Assembly (NCBI GenBank): GCA_943787265.1
Contig: CALSLT010000019.1
Span: 246,746-310,745 of the forward strand
Direction of reading: 5' to 3'
DNA from: an uncultured Planctomycetaceae bacterium
Lineage (GTDB): Bacteria > Planctomycetota > Planctomycetia > Planctomycetales > Planctomycetaceae
Length of the DNA: 64,000 nucleotides
Part shown: positions 27,624 through 34,870 of the stretch, in pieces
Position numbering within the stretch: the first letter of the stretch is position 1
How the letters are laid out: every line of letters starts with the position of its first letter
Program-made: the position numbers and the translations under genes
The notes under the pieces: generated by a model
Databases searched by the model: none
What the model saw: the letters and a program-made list of their open reading frames with translations, nothing else
Told to the model about the DNA's origin: nothing

Positions 27624-29072
27624 TCAGGCAGCAGCTCGGCCCGCACCGATTTCGTTGTGCAGCGAAACATTGTTTTCGATGAACTGCTGCAGGATCGCTG
27701 ACTCTCGCTGTCGAGCACGTTGCTCACTCAGCGAAAGGATCCCTTCGAAGTCAGGATCAATTTTCAATTCATCGGTTGCTGGTGCCGTTGCCGCAGCCGG
27801 TGCTGCTGCAGGAGCCGCAGCTCCCGTCTGAATGGTGAGGGGGCTGTTGTTGACCAGTTCGATTCGGAAGCCGAGCCCCTTTTCGCCGATCAGCTTCTTG
27901 CCCACAGCGAGAATCGCCAGAAGCAGGAACAGCGACCCGAAGAACAGGACGGCGAAGATCGTTGTTAAGGTTGCCAGTACATCGAAGGTGAGAGTGCCAA
28001 TTGGCGACGCTGCCGGAGCTGCTGCTCGTTGGTCAGTGATGATAAGCGGTCGCGGCTCGACCTGATTGATTGGTGCGACTTGTCCGGATGTTGCGAACTC
28101 AGCCGTCGACTCCGACGCCTGTCGGTGAGTGTCGACAATCAGTCGGCGAGGTTCTGCGTCCGTCGTAGTGTCTATGGTCGGCTGTGACTGGTACGGCTGC
28201 AGAGCTGGGAAAGCTGTGGAGTCATGCTCCGCGATTTCAGACGCTGCCACCATTTCGATGGTGCCGGATTCTGAGCCATCTTCTTCAAAATTGCCGGCTG
28301 TCTGGTTTTCGAATGACGCGGCGGAGATGGCATCGCCTTCGGCTGTCGGAGCGGGATTCCAGACGCCAATGTCTGTTTGCCGATTGGGGAGCGAGTCAAC
28401 GCCGCTGCCCTGACGGATCGAGTTGGCTGCCAATCGAACATCGCCGGCATTTGGAGATGTTTGATTCGTGTTGTTTGCCGAGTTGATTCTGGCGATGGCT
28501 TCACGACGTGCGGAAGCAACAAACGTCGGGTCGGCGGCCAAGGCTTCAAGCTTTGCAAGCAGCTCTTCGGGAGACTGTTCGTCAGCTTCCCATTTCACAG
28601 GGTAGGAATACGCCAGGCGAGCTGAAGTCAACGCTCGGCGCAGATCACCGACGAGAAGGTAGTCCTGAGCTTCCTCGAGTATTTGCTTTGCTTGTGTTTT
28701 AGCGTCAGAAGACTCGTCGTTGGTTGCTGATTTCTGCTGTGGCCACTCCAGAACGAGACCGCCGTTGCTTCGTTCAGTTCGAAGGGGCTCTCCAGATCGG
28801 CGGGACGGGCCGGCGTCGTCAGTGGTTGTTTCGACTGAATCAGTCTGCTCCTGCGATGCGGCGCTTTCAGTTGCAGGTATCAGGTCGTTCGACGACTGAA
28901 CTTTGGAGCGACCAAACTCCATGATTAACGGCTTGACGTCAGCGACGATGTTCCGCGGGGACTGCCAGATGATCAGCGTCGACGTTCCGGCAACCAGAGC
29001 AGCTAACACTGCTACTGGCCACGGCGCGGCGCCGAGCTTTCGTCTGAACAGGCTGGTCTTTTGGCCGGGCAT
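27624..29072 (-). CDS. Two-TM membrane protein upstream of the actin-like gene
   Basis: 482 residues. An N-terminal basic segment (FRRKLG) precedes TM helix 1 (about 16-36, WPVAVLAALVAGTSTLIIW). A long polar, presumably periplasmic, region of about 320 residues holds a short helical repeat part (ILEEAQDYLLVGDLRRALTS, ARLAYSYPVKWEADEQSPEE, LLAKLEALAADPTFVASARR) and then a low-complexity Ser/Thr/Ala stretch. TM helix 2 is near 365-390 (LTTIFAVLFFGSLFLLLAIL). The cytoplasmic tail has an Ala/Pro-rich linker and a predicted helix (SLSEQRARQRESAILQQFIE). No family recognised. As first gene of the operon with the MamK-like actin, its cytoplasmic tail is the natural candidate for a filament anchor; that is inference. 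Confidence 0.75.
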   Translation of the reverse strand: MPGQKTSLFRRKLGAAPWPVAVLAALVAGTSTLIIWQSPRNIVADVKPLIMEFGRSKVQSSNDLIPATESAASQEQTDSVETTTDDAGPSRRSGEPLRTERSNGGLVLEWPQQKSATNDESSDAKTQAKQILEEAQDYLLVGDLRRALTSARLAYSYPVKWEADEQSPEELLAKLEALAADPTFVASARREAIARINSANNTNQTSPNAGDVRLAANSIRQGSGVDSLPNRQTDIGVWNPAPTAEGDAISAASFENQTAGNFEEDGSESGTIEMVAASEIAEHDSTAFPALQPYQSQPTIDTTTDAEPRRLIVDTHRQASESTAEFATSGQVAPINQVEPRPLIITDQRAAAPAASPIGTLTFDVLATLTTIFAVLFFGSLFLLLAILAVGKKLIGEKGLGFRIELVNNSPLTIQTGAAAPAAAPAAATAPATDELKIDPDFEGILSLSEQRARQRESAILQQFIENNVSLHNEIGAGRAAA

Positions 29073-29624
29073 GTGATGACTCGACTGCTAAAGGTCGTAA
29101 GTGAAAAAACGGCCCCGAATGACAGGATGGACGGCACGGGAGGTGCGCCACGCATCAAGTATCGACTTTTCCGATTAGGCCAGTTGAATCAGATATTCGA
29201 GTTTTAGTGAAAATGCCAGGTGTGCCTGTGGAATCGGTTGTGAGGTGTTAGTTGTGGTTGTTGTGCTCGAATTAGTTCGGATGTGTTTTAGAGAGTGGCT
29301 GGTTTTGAAGCGAAGCGTTGGATGCTTCCCCGTCGAACGGCCTGAAAACAACGGGTGGAGATGTACAGACGAGCAAATGGGGTGGGCGTCTGATCCGGAA
29401 GTGACGGATTTTCCAATCATTCACGCTTTGCAACTCGCACCGCCCGCACGGGTTGTTTCGTAACGATCATCTGAAACAGTGACGCACGTCGAGCCAGTCC
29501 TCACGCATGCCGGGGCTGATGACGATTTACCCACAAGCGTGGTCGATGCCAGGGCAGCATCAGTTTCCGACGCTTGAATATCGTCCTGAAACCGGGACCT
29601 GGCAGCCCCAGGAGAAACCAAATC
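29073..29624. other. Divergent intergenic region upstream of the Cys-rich protein gene
   Basis: About 550 bases between two divergent genes. A GT-rich strand bias is visible at 29215-29280 (GGTTGTGAGGTGTTAGTTGT and similar). No gene or RNA recognised. AGGAG at 29610-29614 is the ribosome binding site of the next gene. Confidence 0.4.
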
Positions 29625-30260
29625 ATGATCAGATCAATCGCCTGTTGCATCGCGGCCTTATCACTAACGGCCGGCACCCTGTCCGCAGAACTCTATAATC
29701 CTCCTGCGCCCGGCGCCAGCTCGTGCGGCTGCAACGCCGGTGGGCCGCGGACATCTCACGGTACGTGTCAGACCTGCCCGACAGGCTCGTGTCCATCGAG
29801 TTTCTGTCAGAGCGGTCCGATCCCTGGTGGGATTTCGTTTGGGGGTACGTGCCCCACGTGCCCGTCGTCATATTCTCACATGGGGAACTGCCCACACTCC
29901 GGAAATTGTCCGCAGTCTGGTTCGTGTCCATCTTGTCAGTCGTCGTGCTCATTGGGGTGGTGCATGAAAACAGGGTTCTGCTGCCTGGACAACCCCTGCC
30001 AGATGCCACCGCACTATGCTTACGCACCAGTCAATCACGGGAACTACTACTTCGCCCCGTACAATTACACGACTCTGCTGAAGCAGAAAGCGTACGCTCA
30101 GATGCAGAATCTGGACCCACGATATCCCTACGTCGCCAATACCTTTGCTGCATCGTACGCAGCAGTGGTCGGGGATCAGGAGAAAGACAACTTCGAAGAA
30201 GACGTCGTTCGTCCGACCAAAGGTCTGCCTGACCTCGAAGCGATCCTCGGCAACAAGTAG
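29625..30260 (+). CDS. Cysteine-rich secreted protein of unknown function
   Basis: 211 residues from the ATG at 29625, which has AGGAG 10 nt upstream. Signal peptide MIRSIACCIAALSLTAGTLS with cleavage near SAE. Residues about 30-125 hold 17 cysteines among Gly, Ser and Pro, in repeats of the kind CxxCPxGxC and GNCPxSGxC (TCQTCPTGSCPSSFC, MGNCPHSGNCPQSGSC, CPSC, GFCCLDNPC). The C-terminal 85 residues lack cysteine and are Tyr- and Asn-rich (YAYAPVNHGNYYFAPYNYTT) before an acidic end. It could be a disulfide-stabilised surface protein or a metal binder; nothing in the sequence decides. A strong terminator follows. Confidence 0.8.
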   Translation: MIRSIACCIAALSLTAGTLSAELYNPPAPGASSCGCNAGGPRTSHGTCQTCPTGSCPSSFCQSGPIPGGISFGGTCPTCPSSYSHMGNCPHSGNCPQSGSCPSCQSSCSLGWCMKTGFCCLDNPCQMPPHYAYAPVNHGNYYFAPYNYTTLLKQKAYAQMQNLDPRYPYVANTFAASYAAVVGDQEKDNFEEDVVRPTKGLPDLEAILGNK

Positions 30261-30333
30261 TCCTCGCCGGGAACTCGCCCAGGCCGGCTGAGAAATTCAG
30301 CGCCGGTTGACTGTCAGAGTGTTCCAAAAAACA

Positions 30334-30376
30334 AACAGCCCGCAGACGTCACTTGGACACCTGCGGGCTGTTTTCG
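30334..30376 (+). terminator. Rho-independent terminator after the Cys-rich protein gene
   Basis: 12-bp perfect stem (30334-30345 with 30361-30372), a 15-nt loop that itself contains GTC/GAC, then TTTT. An A-run on the other side would let it work leftward too, although no leftward gene ends here. Confidence 0.88.
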
Positions 30377-30556
30377 TTTGCGAAGTCGATGACAGACTTC
30401 GAGCATCGAACAAACCATTTTGGGGTATCGCCGGGAATTTTCGCACAAGCAGCAAGCTTTGATTCACAATGCCGCCGCCGCGAGTCTGAGACTCGAAATT
30501 GCACAACAGATGGGAAAGATCGAAATCGCTTGCAGTTGGCTGCTCGCTGCTTGGGA

Positions 30557-30877
30557 ATGGCATCGGCGATCGATGAGATCTGTTCGTTTTGGCAGCAGTT
30601 TCAGGAACATCATCCGCCGGCTCAGAACTCGGACTCGCCGCGCCAACCGGTTGGAGTGATCGTCGAACTGGTGACTGCTTCAGGCAGCCAGACTAAGCAA
30701 CTGATCGGCGGTGGCAGCTATGCTTCGACGTCGCTGTCTGAAATCCACTTTGGAATTTCCAAAGACGCAACGCCGATCGAGCTGCGTATCACGTGGCCAC
30801 GAGGTGGCGAACAATCGATGCCGATCAAGCCAGACGACGACCAGATGATCGTGATTGAGCAACAACTTTCACGATGA
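30557..30877 (+). CDS. ASPIC/UnbV-domain fragment or small protein
   Basis: A 107-codon stretch from ATG 30557 whose last 75 residues match an ASPIC/UnbV domain: VGVIVELVTASGSQTKQLIG, GGSYASTSLSEIHFGI, ELRITWPRGGEQSMPI. In its usual setting this domain ends a long FG-GAP/VCBS repeat protein of 500 residues or more; here there is no FG-GAP part. The frame stays open upstream to 30353 but that reaches into the terminator of the previous gene. It may be a remnant of a deleted or decayed large gene, or a real single-domain protein. Start site uncertain. Confidence 0.45.
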   Translation: MASAIDEICSFWQQFQEHHPPAQNSDSPRQPVGVIVELVTASGSQTKQLIGGGSYASTSLSEIHFGISKDATPIELRITWPRGGEQSMPIKPDDDQMIVIEQQLSR

Positions 30878-31077
30878 CGACCGCTGTATAAACAGGGGTG
30901 AATTGGCGGCCGTTTTTCAATCTCGTAGTCTTGGCGGCCGCGACCAGCTACCTTGACGGTGAATCGCGAAACGCGATCTGTAGAATTCCGCGATTGACTG
31001 TAAGATTTCCCGGAGCGTTACCGTCATTTCTGAGCCCGTTAAGTATTTTGAACTTCGAATTTTCACGAAAGTCGCTG

Positions 31078-31791
31078 ATGCAACCGCCTGCAAAAACATC
31101 CACACCGACAATTCCGATGATCGACCAGTCTGTGCCCGAGAATCTTCAGTCTGCGACATTTGCGTTCGGCTGATTCTGGGGACCAGACGCCCAGTTTGGG
31201 GTCATCGATGGCGTGTATCGAACTCGCGTGGGATACACCGGCGGCGAAAAGAAATTTCCGACCTACCACAGCCTCGGAAATCATACCGAAGCTCTACAGA
31301 TCGACTTTGATCCGGACGTGATCGGCTTCGAGGATGTTGTCGAATTCTTCTGGAACAATCACAACCCGCTGCGGAACGGAATCAGCCGACAGTACATGTC
31401 GGCAGTCTGGTATCACGACGAATCTCAGCGAGAGATTATCGAGAAAGCTAAGGAAACCGTTGCCAGAAAGTTGAGCGGGAAGGTTCAGACGCCAGTGTTG
31501 CCGCTCGAAGTGTTTTACCCAGCAGAGGGTTACCATCAGAAGTATCGATTGCAGCAGCAGCCGTCTTTAATGATGCACTTTGCCGGGATGTATTCTGATG
31601 CCTCGAGATTCGTTGACTCGACAGCCGCAGCACGGCTCAACGGTTTTCTTTATGGATACGGCAGCCGAGAACTGTTCGATCGCGAAAGCAGCAACTACGG
31701 AATTTCGAAAGAAGAGCTTCTGCAGGCGATCAGTTTTCGAGAAAGTTCGGCCACGTCAGAGGACTGCAGCAACGGGCAATGTTCAATCTGA
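31078..31791 (+). CDS. msrA: Peptide-methionine (S)-S-oxide reductase MsrA, predicted selenoprotein (TGA 31171-31173 = Sec32)
   Basis: Reduces methionine-S-sulfoxide in proteins. Translated with TGA as selenocysteine the gene gives 237 residues: an N-terminal part, then ATFAFG-U-FWGPDAQFG with U exactly where MsrA has its catalytic Cys (family pattern FAxGCFWG). The rest is a full MsrA: VYRTRVGYTGG, FPTYHSLGNHTEALQIDFDP, VEFFWNNHNPLRNG, SRQYMSAVWYHDE and EVFYPAEGYHQKY. Possible resolving cysteines are in EDCSNGQC at the C-terminus. A hairpin at 31186-31203 fits bacterial SECIS rules. If TGA is read as stop, only a 31-residue stub and a headless MsrA (from GTG 31213) remain. The open frame also continues upstream of 31078, so an earlier start is possible. 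msrB follows by 61 bases. Confidence 0.87.
31186..31203 (+). promoter_or_regulatory. Candidate bacterial SECIS hairpin in msrA
   Basis: GAC-g-CCC (31186-31192) pairs with GGG-GTC (31198-31203), a 6-bp stem with one bulged G and a 5-nt loop AGTTT (31193-31197). The loop begins 19 nt after the TGA, inside the 16-37 nt window known for bacterial SECIS elements, and has a G in its first two loop positions, as that consensus asks. An alternative 5-bp hairpin (31176-31180 with 31190-31194) overlaps it. Confidence 0.55.
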
Positions 31792-31852
31792 AAAGCAGCC
31801 TCGATAGTCTGCCAAGGACAACTCTTGAAGCGGCTTCGCCAACGCAAAAGAC

Positions 31853-32269
31853 ATGGATCAAATTATGACAGAGCAATACAACGAGCTGACACCAGACGAA
31901 GAACGGATCATCTTACGAAAAGGAACCGAGCGGGCAGGCACTGGCGAACTCCTCAACAATGAGGACGAAGGCCTTTACATCTGCCGTCGCTGTAACGCTC
32001 CCTTGTACCGGTCTGCTGACAAGTTTCACTCAGGATGCGGGTGGCCAAGCTTTGACGATGAACTGCCGGGAGCCGTTCGGCACGAGCGTGACGCTGACGG
32101 ATTTCGAGTCGAAATTCTCTGTGAAAACTGTGACGGCCATCTCGGGCATGTCTTCGAAGGCGAACGCCTGACCGATAAGAACGTCCGGCATTGCGTTAAC
32201 TCTGTATCGATGTCGTTCGTACCGGCCGGCAGCGATTCACCGGCAACAATTAAGCCCAGTCTTGGCTGA
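31853..32269 (+). CDS. msrB: Peptide-methionine (R)-S-oxide reductase MsrB
   Basis: Reduces methionine-R-sulfoxide, the diastereomer MsrA cannot use. 138 residues. Zinc-site cysteines are seen as CRRC and CENC; the family blocks GTERAGTGELLNNEDEGLY, KFHSGCGWPSFDDEL, CDGHLGHVFEGE and RHCVNSVSMSF are intact. The catalytic position in RHCVNS is an ordinary Cys codon (TGC), in contrast to the TGA in the adjacent msrA. A start four codons in (MTEQ, 31865) is equally possible. The gene follows msrA by 61 bases on the same strand, so the two are probably cotranscribed and together repair both sulfoxide forms. Confidence 0.95.
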   Translation: MDQIMTEQYNELTPDEERIILRKGTERAGTGELLNNEDEGLYICRRCNAPLYRSADKFHSGCGWPSFDDELPGAVRHERDADGFRVEILCENCDGHLGHVFEGERLTDKNVRHCVNSVSMSFVPAGSDSPATIKPSLG

Positions 32270-32344
32270 GTTCGTAGTGGCTGTGTTGCTAAATGAGCGA
32301 GTGAAGAAGATTCCTTGGCCGAGGAAGGCGGTAGCTTCTGCCCG

Positions 32345-33811
32345 TCAGTTGAACTTCAGCGAGTAGATATCAGCGTCGGACATTTCGAATCGAATATTCA
32401 CAACTTGGCCGGCCAATTTTGCGAGGTCGGGGTTGCCTTTCCAGTGGACCGTTCTCGCGATGTGATCGCCGTAGATCGGCTCACATTCTTCGAGTGAGAA
32501 TCCGGGTATCGGTTTGCCGTTCGCATCCTGAATCTCGACGCGCACCTGGCCAGCGGCACTTGTTGAGTAGTTGATCTCAAGTTTCGAGCCGGCGAACTTG
32601 AGCGGCCGCGTGATGAATTCGCTCGTTTCGAGTGGCGCGTTTACGGACACAAAACCGTCAATGCGCATCGAGTATCGTCGGCCGCCGGTCAGAAAGAGCG
32701 ACATTTCAGTTGGGCTCGTCTGGTGAATGCCGATGGCGGCGTAGTTCGCTCGGTTGGCCCAGCCTTGGGCTCCGATGCCGGGGCGGATGAATGACTGAGT
32801 GAATTCGCGATCAAACCGGTCGCCGCCGCGAGTGCTCATCATCAGGATGTCCGTCGCCGAGCCGCGTTTCGCCATGAACCGAGTCGGTAACGCGATGTAA
32901 ATATGCGGAGCGCGGTAGTAAGGCTGCGTGCACGGCGTGTAGAGATGCTCGTTCGGAAGATTGGCCTGCATCTCGACGAACGGCGTCCAGTTGATGAAGT
33001 CTTTGGAAGTTGTACGTGCGATTCCTCGATATCCCTTGATGAAGCGACGAAAGTAGCAGACGTAAGCCTGCTCCGAGTTCGACCAGAACGCGTAGTTCTG
33101 CGAGTCAAAATACTTGCCCCACTCTTCCGGAACCACCGGTTCGTCTTTCAGTTTTTTCCAGTGGATGCCGTCTGGCGATGTGTACGCTTTCAAACCGCCA
33201 GGGCCGCGACGACTGCGGACTTCGAGGTGCTCTTTGTGTGGCTGGTAAGCCAGGCCGCCGAGTGCCTTGTACCGCTCTGCATCCGGGACACCGGGTTTTG
33301 TGTCGATGAACGGTGTGAAGTTGTGAGTGACCAGAAATTCGTTCATCAGTACGACGTTGCCAGCCGGAAACGTTGCATGGTCGTCGTAGATTCCGAGTTT
33401 CGGCAGAGTCCAGTTGATACCGTTCTTGCTTTCCGCGTAGAGCGTGACCTCGCCTTCGTGGTACTGCTCCCAACCCTTCTTCCAGTGGTTGCCCGGTGTC
33501 GTGTCGCCTCGATAGTAGAACTGAAATTTGTCATCAGCTCGCAGCACTGTCGCATAGTGACCATGAGGTCGCGGCGGCGAAATCGGCGGCATGAGCTGCG
33601 GCGAGTGAAGCTTCAGCGACGTGCCTATCAAGTCGCCAACGATGTGCCGATCGACAAACAATTCTCGTCGTGACCCGACGTCCACAACGTTTGGATCGTC
33701 GTCACTGAATACTGCTTGCTCTGTTACGAACGCGTTTGCGATCGCCGCAAAGAACGTGCACAGAACCAGAGTTTTGTGTGACAAGCTGTCCGTTTTGTTT
33801 GAGGTGTGCAT
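32345..33811 (-). CDS. Secreted glycoside hydrolase-like five-bladed propeller protein
   Basis: 488 residues with a signal peptide (LVLCTFFAAIANAF). The body resembles the GH32/GH43/GH130-type beta-propeller proteins common in Planctomycetes and Verrucomicrobia: RRELFVDRHIVGDL at the N-terminus, HGHYATVLRADDKFQFYYRG, VTLYAESKNGINWTLPKLGI, YTSPDGIHWKKLKDEP, YVCYFRRFIKGYRGIARTTS and LPTRFMAKRGSATDILMMST. The ESxDGxxW blade motifs are typical. I cannot name the substrate or confirm catalytic acids. Last gene of a leftward operon with a sugar isomerase-like and a large glycosidase-like protein, 67 bases after the former. Confidence 0.82.
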   Translation of the reverse strand: MHTSNKTDSLSHKTLVLCTFFAAIANAFVTEQAVFSDDDPNVVDVGSRRELFVDRHIVGDLIGTSLKLHSPQLMPPISPPRPHGHYATVLRADDKFQFYYRGDTTPGNHWKKGWEQYHEGEVTLYAESKNGINWTLPKLGIYDDHATFPAGNVVLMNEFLVTHNFTPFIDTKPGVPDAERYKALGGLAYQPHKEHLEVRSRRGPGGLKAYTSPDGIHWKKLKDEPVVPEEWGKYFDSQNYAFWSNSEQAYVCYFRRFIKGYRGIARTTSKDFINWTPFVEMQANLPNEHLYTPCTQPYYRAPHIYIALPTRFMAKRGSATDILMMSTRGGDRFDREFTQSFIRPGIGAQGWANRANYAAIGIHQTSPTEMSLFLTGGRRYSMRIDGFVSVNAPLETSEFITRPLKFAGSKLEINYSTSAAGQVRVEIQDANGKPIPGFSLEECEPIYGDHIARTVHWKGNPDLAKLAGQVVNIRFEMSDADIYSLKFN

Positions 33812-33878
33812 GTTGCCTTGCCGGTTTATTGATCGTCAATTTCAAAAAATCACGAAGCGTTTCTTCGCGAACCCGTAA

Positions 33879-34826
33879 TTATTTGTCGTCCGCCGAATTC
33901 TCCGCGGTCCACTTGCGTAGCATGTCTCGCAGCTTGGCGAACCCGGACAGAAGTGCCTTTGTGTCTGGGTTGGAATGTTCGAGTGCCCACGGCCCGCGAA
34001 AACCGCTGGCCCAGGCGATGTCGAAGCAGCGACGCAGGTCGTACTCGTTGTGTTCACCATTCGGTCCAAAACGACGAGCTTTGAAGTCGCACGTGACGGC
34101 GAGCGGAAACGACTTTTCCAGACCTGGATACCGAACCTCGTTGCCGTTCCAGTTTCCGGTGTCGATTCCGGCCGCGACGTTTCCGCCGATCGCCTTCACG
34201 AGTTTTGCTACCGAATCCGCATCAGATTGCATCCATCCGAAATTCTCGACCAGCAATGTCACGTTCCGCTCCGCACCGTAGTCGCAAAGTTCGCGATAGC
34301 TTTCGATGTGAATTTGCATGTTCGGCTTCGGTTTCGCGGGCAGTGGCCGAGCCCAACGGCAACCGAGCTGCGATGCAATATCGATCGACCGTTTGTACTC
34401 GGTCAGCGCCTTGTCTCGAATTTGTTTGTCCGGACTGTTCATGTCGATGCCGCGCTGATTCATCTTCAGATTGGTCATGACACAGCCAGCGTCGTCGACA
34501 GCCTTTCGCAGCTTGTCAAGGTAGGTTTGGTCGACCTTGGAGAAGTCGGGAAATGACGAAGTGTTGAGATCGACGACCCGCAGGTCGAGTTCGTTTCTGA
34601 GGATGCCGGGAATATCGAGCAGAGAAAATGTTCGCCCTTGCGCACGCCCGGTCAGTTGAGCATGTGCCGACGCCGAGACGATCCCAATCGCGTTGGCGAG
34701 TTCCGGAATCTGTTGCGCGGAAGGCTTCGCCCTGGCAATACGCGATTGCCCGCTTGCTAGTGTCGCAGTGGTCAGCGCCGTCGTTTGAAGGAATCGCCGC
34801 CGGTCAATTGGTCTTCGATCAGCCAT
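33879..34826 (-). CDS. Tat-exported sugar phosphate isomerase/epimerase-like TIM barrel
   Basis: 315 residues from the ATG at 34824-34826 (AAGGAA upstream); the frame is open 14 codons further. The N-terminus RRPIDRRRFLQTTALTTATL is a Tat signal. The body is of the xylose-isomerase-like/AP-endonuclease-2 TIM-barrel family: DIPGILRNELDLRVVDL, FSKVDQTYLDKLRKAVDDAG, SQLGCRWARPLP, LLVENFGWMQSDADSV, AAGIDTGNWNGNEVRYPGLE and HNEYDLRRCFDIAWASGFRG, with Glu, Asp and His as likely metal ligands. These enzymes isomerise or epimerise sugars. Middle gene of a three-gene carbohydrate operon. Confidence 0.85.
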   Translation of the reverse strand: MADRRPIDRRRFLQTTALTTATLASGQSRIARAKPSAQQIPELANAIGIVSASAHAQLTGRAQGRTFSLLDIPGILRNELDLRVVDLNTSSFPDFSKVDQTYLDKLRKAVDDAGCVMTNLKMNQRGIDMNSPDKQIRDKALTEYKRSIDIASQLGCRWARPLPAKPKPNMQIHIESYRELCDYGAERNVTLLVENFGWMQSDADSVAKLVKAIGGNVAAGIDTGNWNGNEVRYPGLEKSFPLAVTCDFKARRFGPNGEHNEYDLRRCFDIAWASGFRGPWALEHSNPDTKALLSGFAKLRDMLRKWTAENSADDK

Positions 34827-34870
34827 CGTTGTGATTCCTTCGGTTGTTGAGTCGGGACGAGCGAGCACAG

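Noticed and set aside
30353..30556. A longer ASPIC-type gene starting at 30353
   Set aside because: That start lies inside the terminator hairpin of the preceding gene, and the extra residues do not look like FG-GAP repeats.
30898..31173. A separate 91-codon gene ending at the TGA, with msrA starting at GTG 31213
   Set aside because: The C-terminal part of that frame (SATFAFG) is the beginning of the MsrA active-site motif and FWGPDAQFG follows directly after the TGA in the same frame. A downstream start would give an MsrA lacking its catalytic residue.
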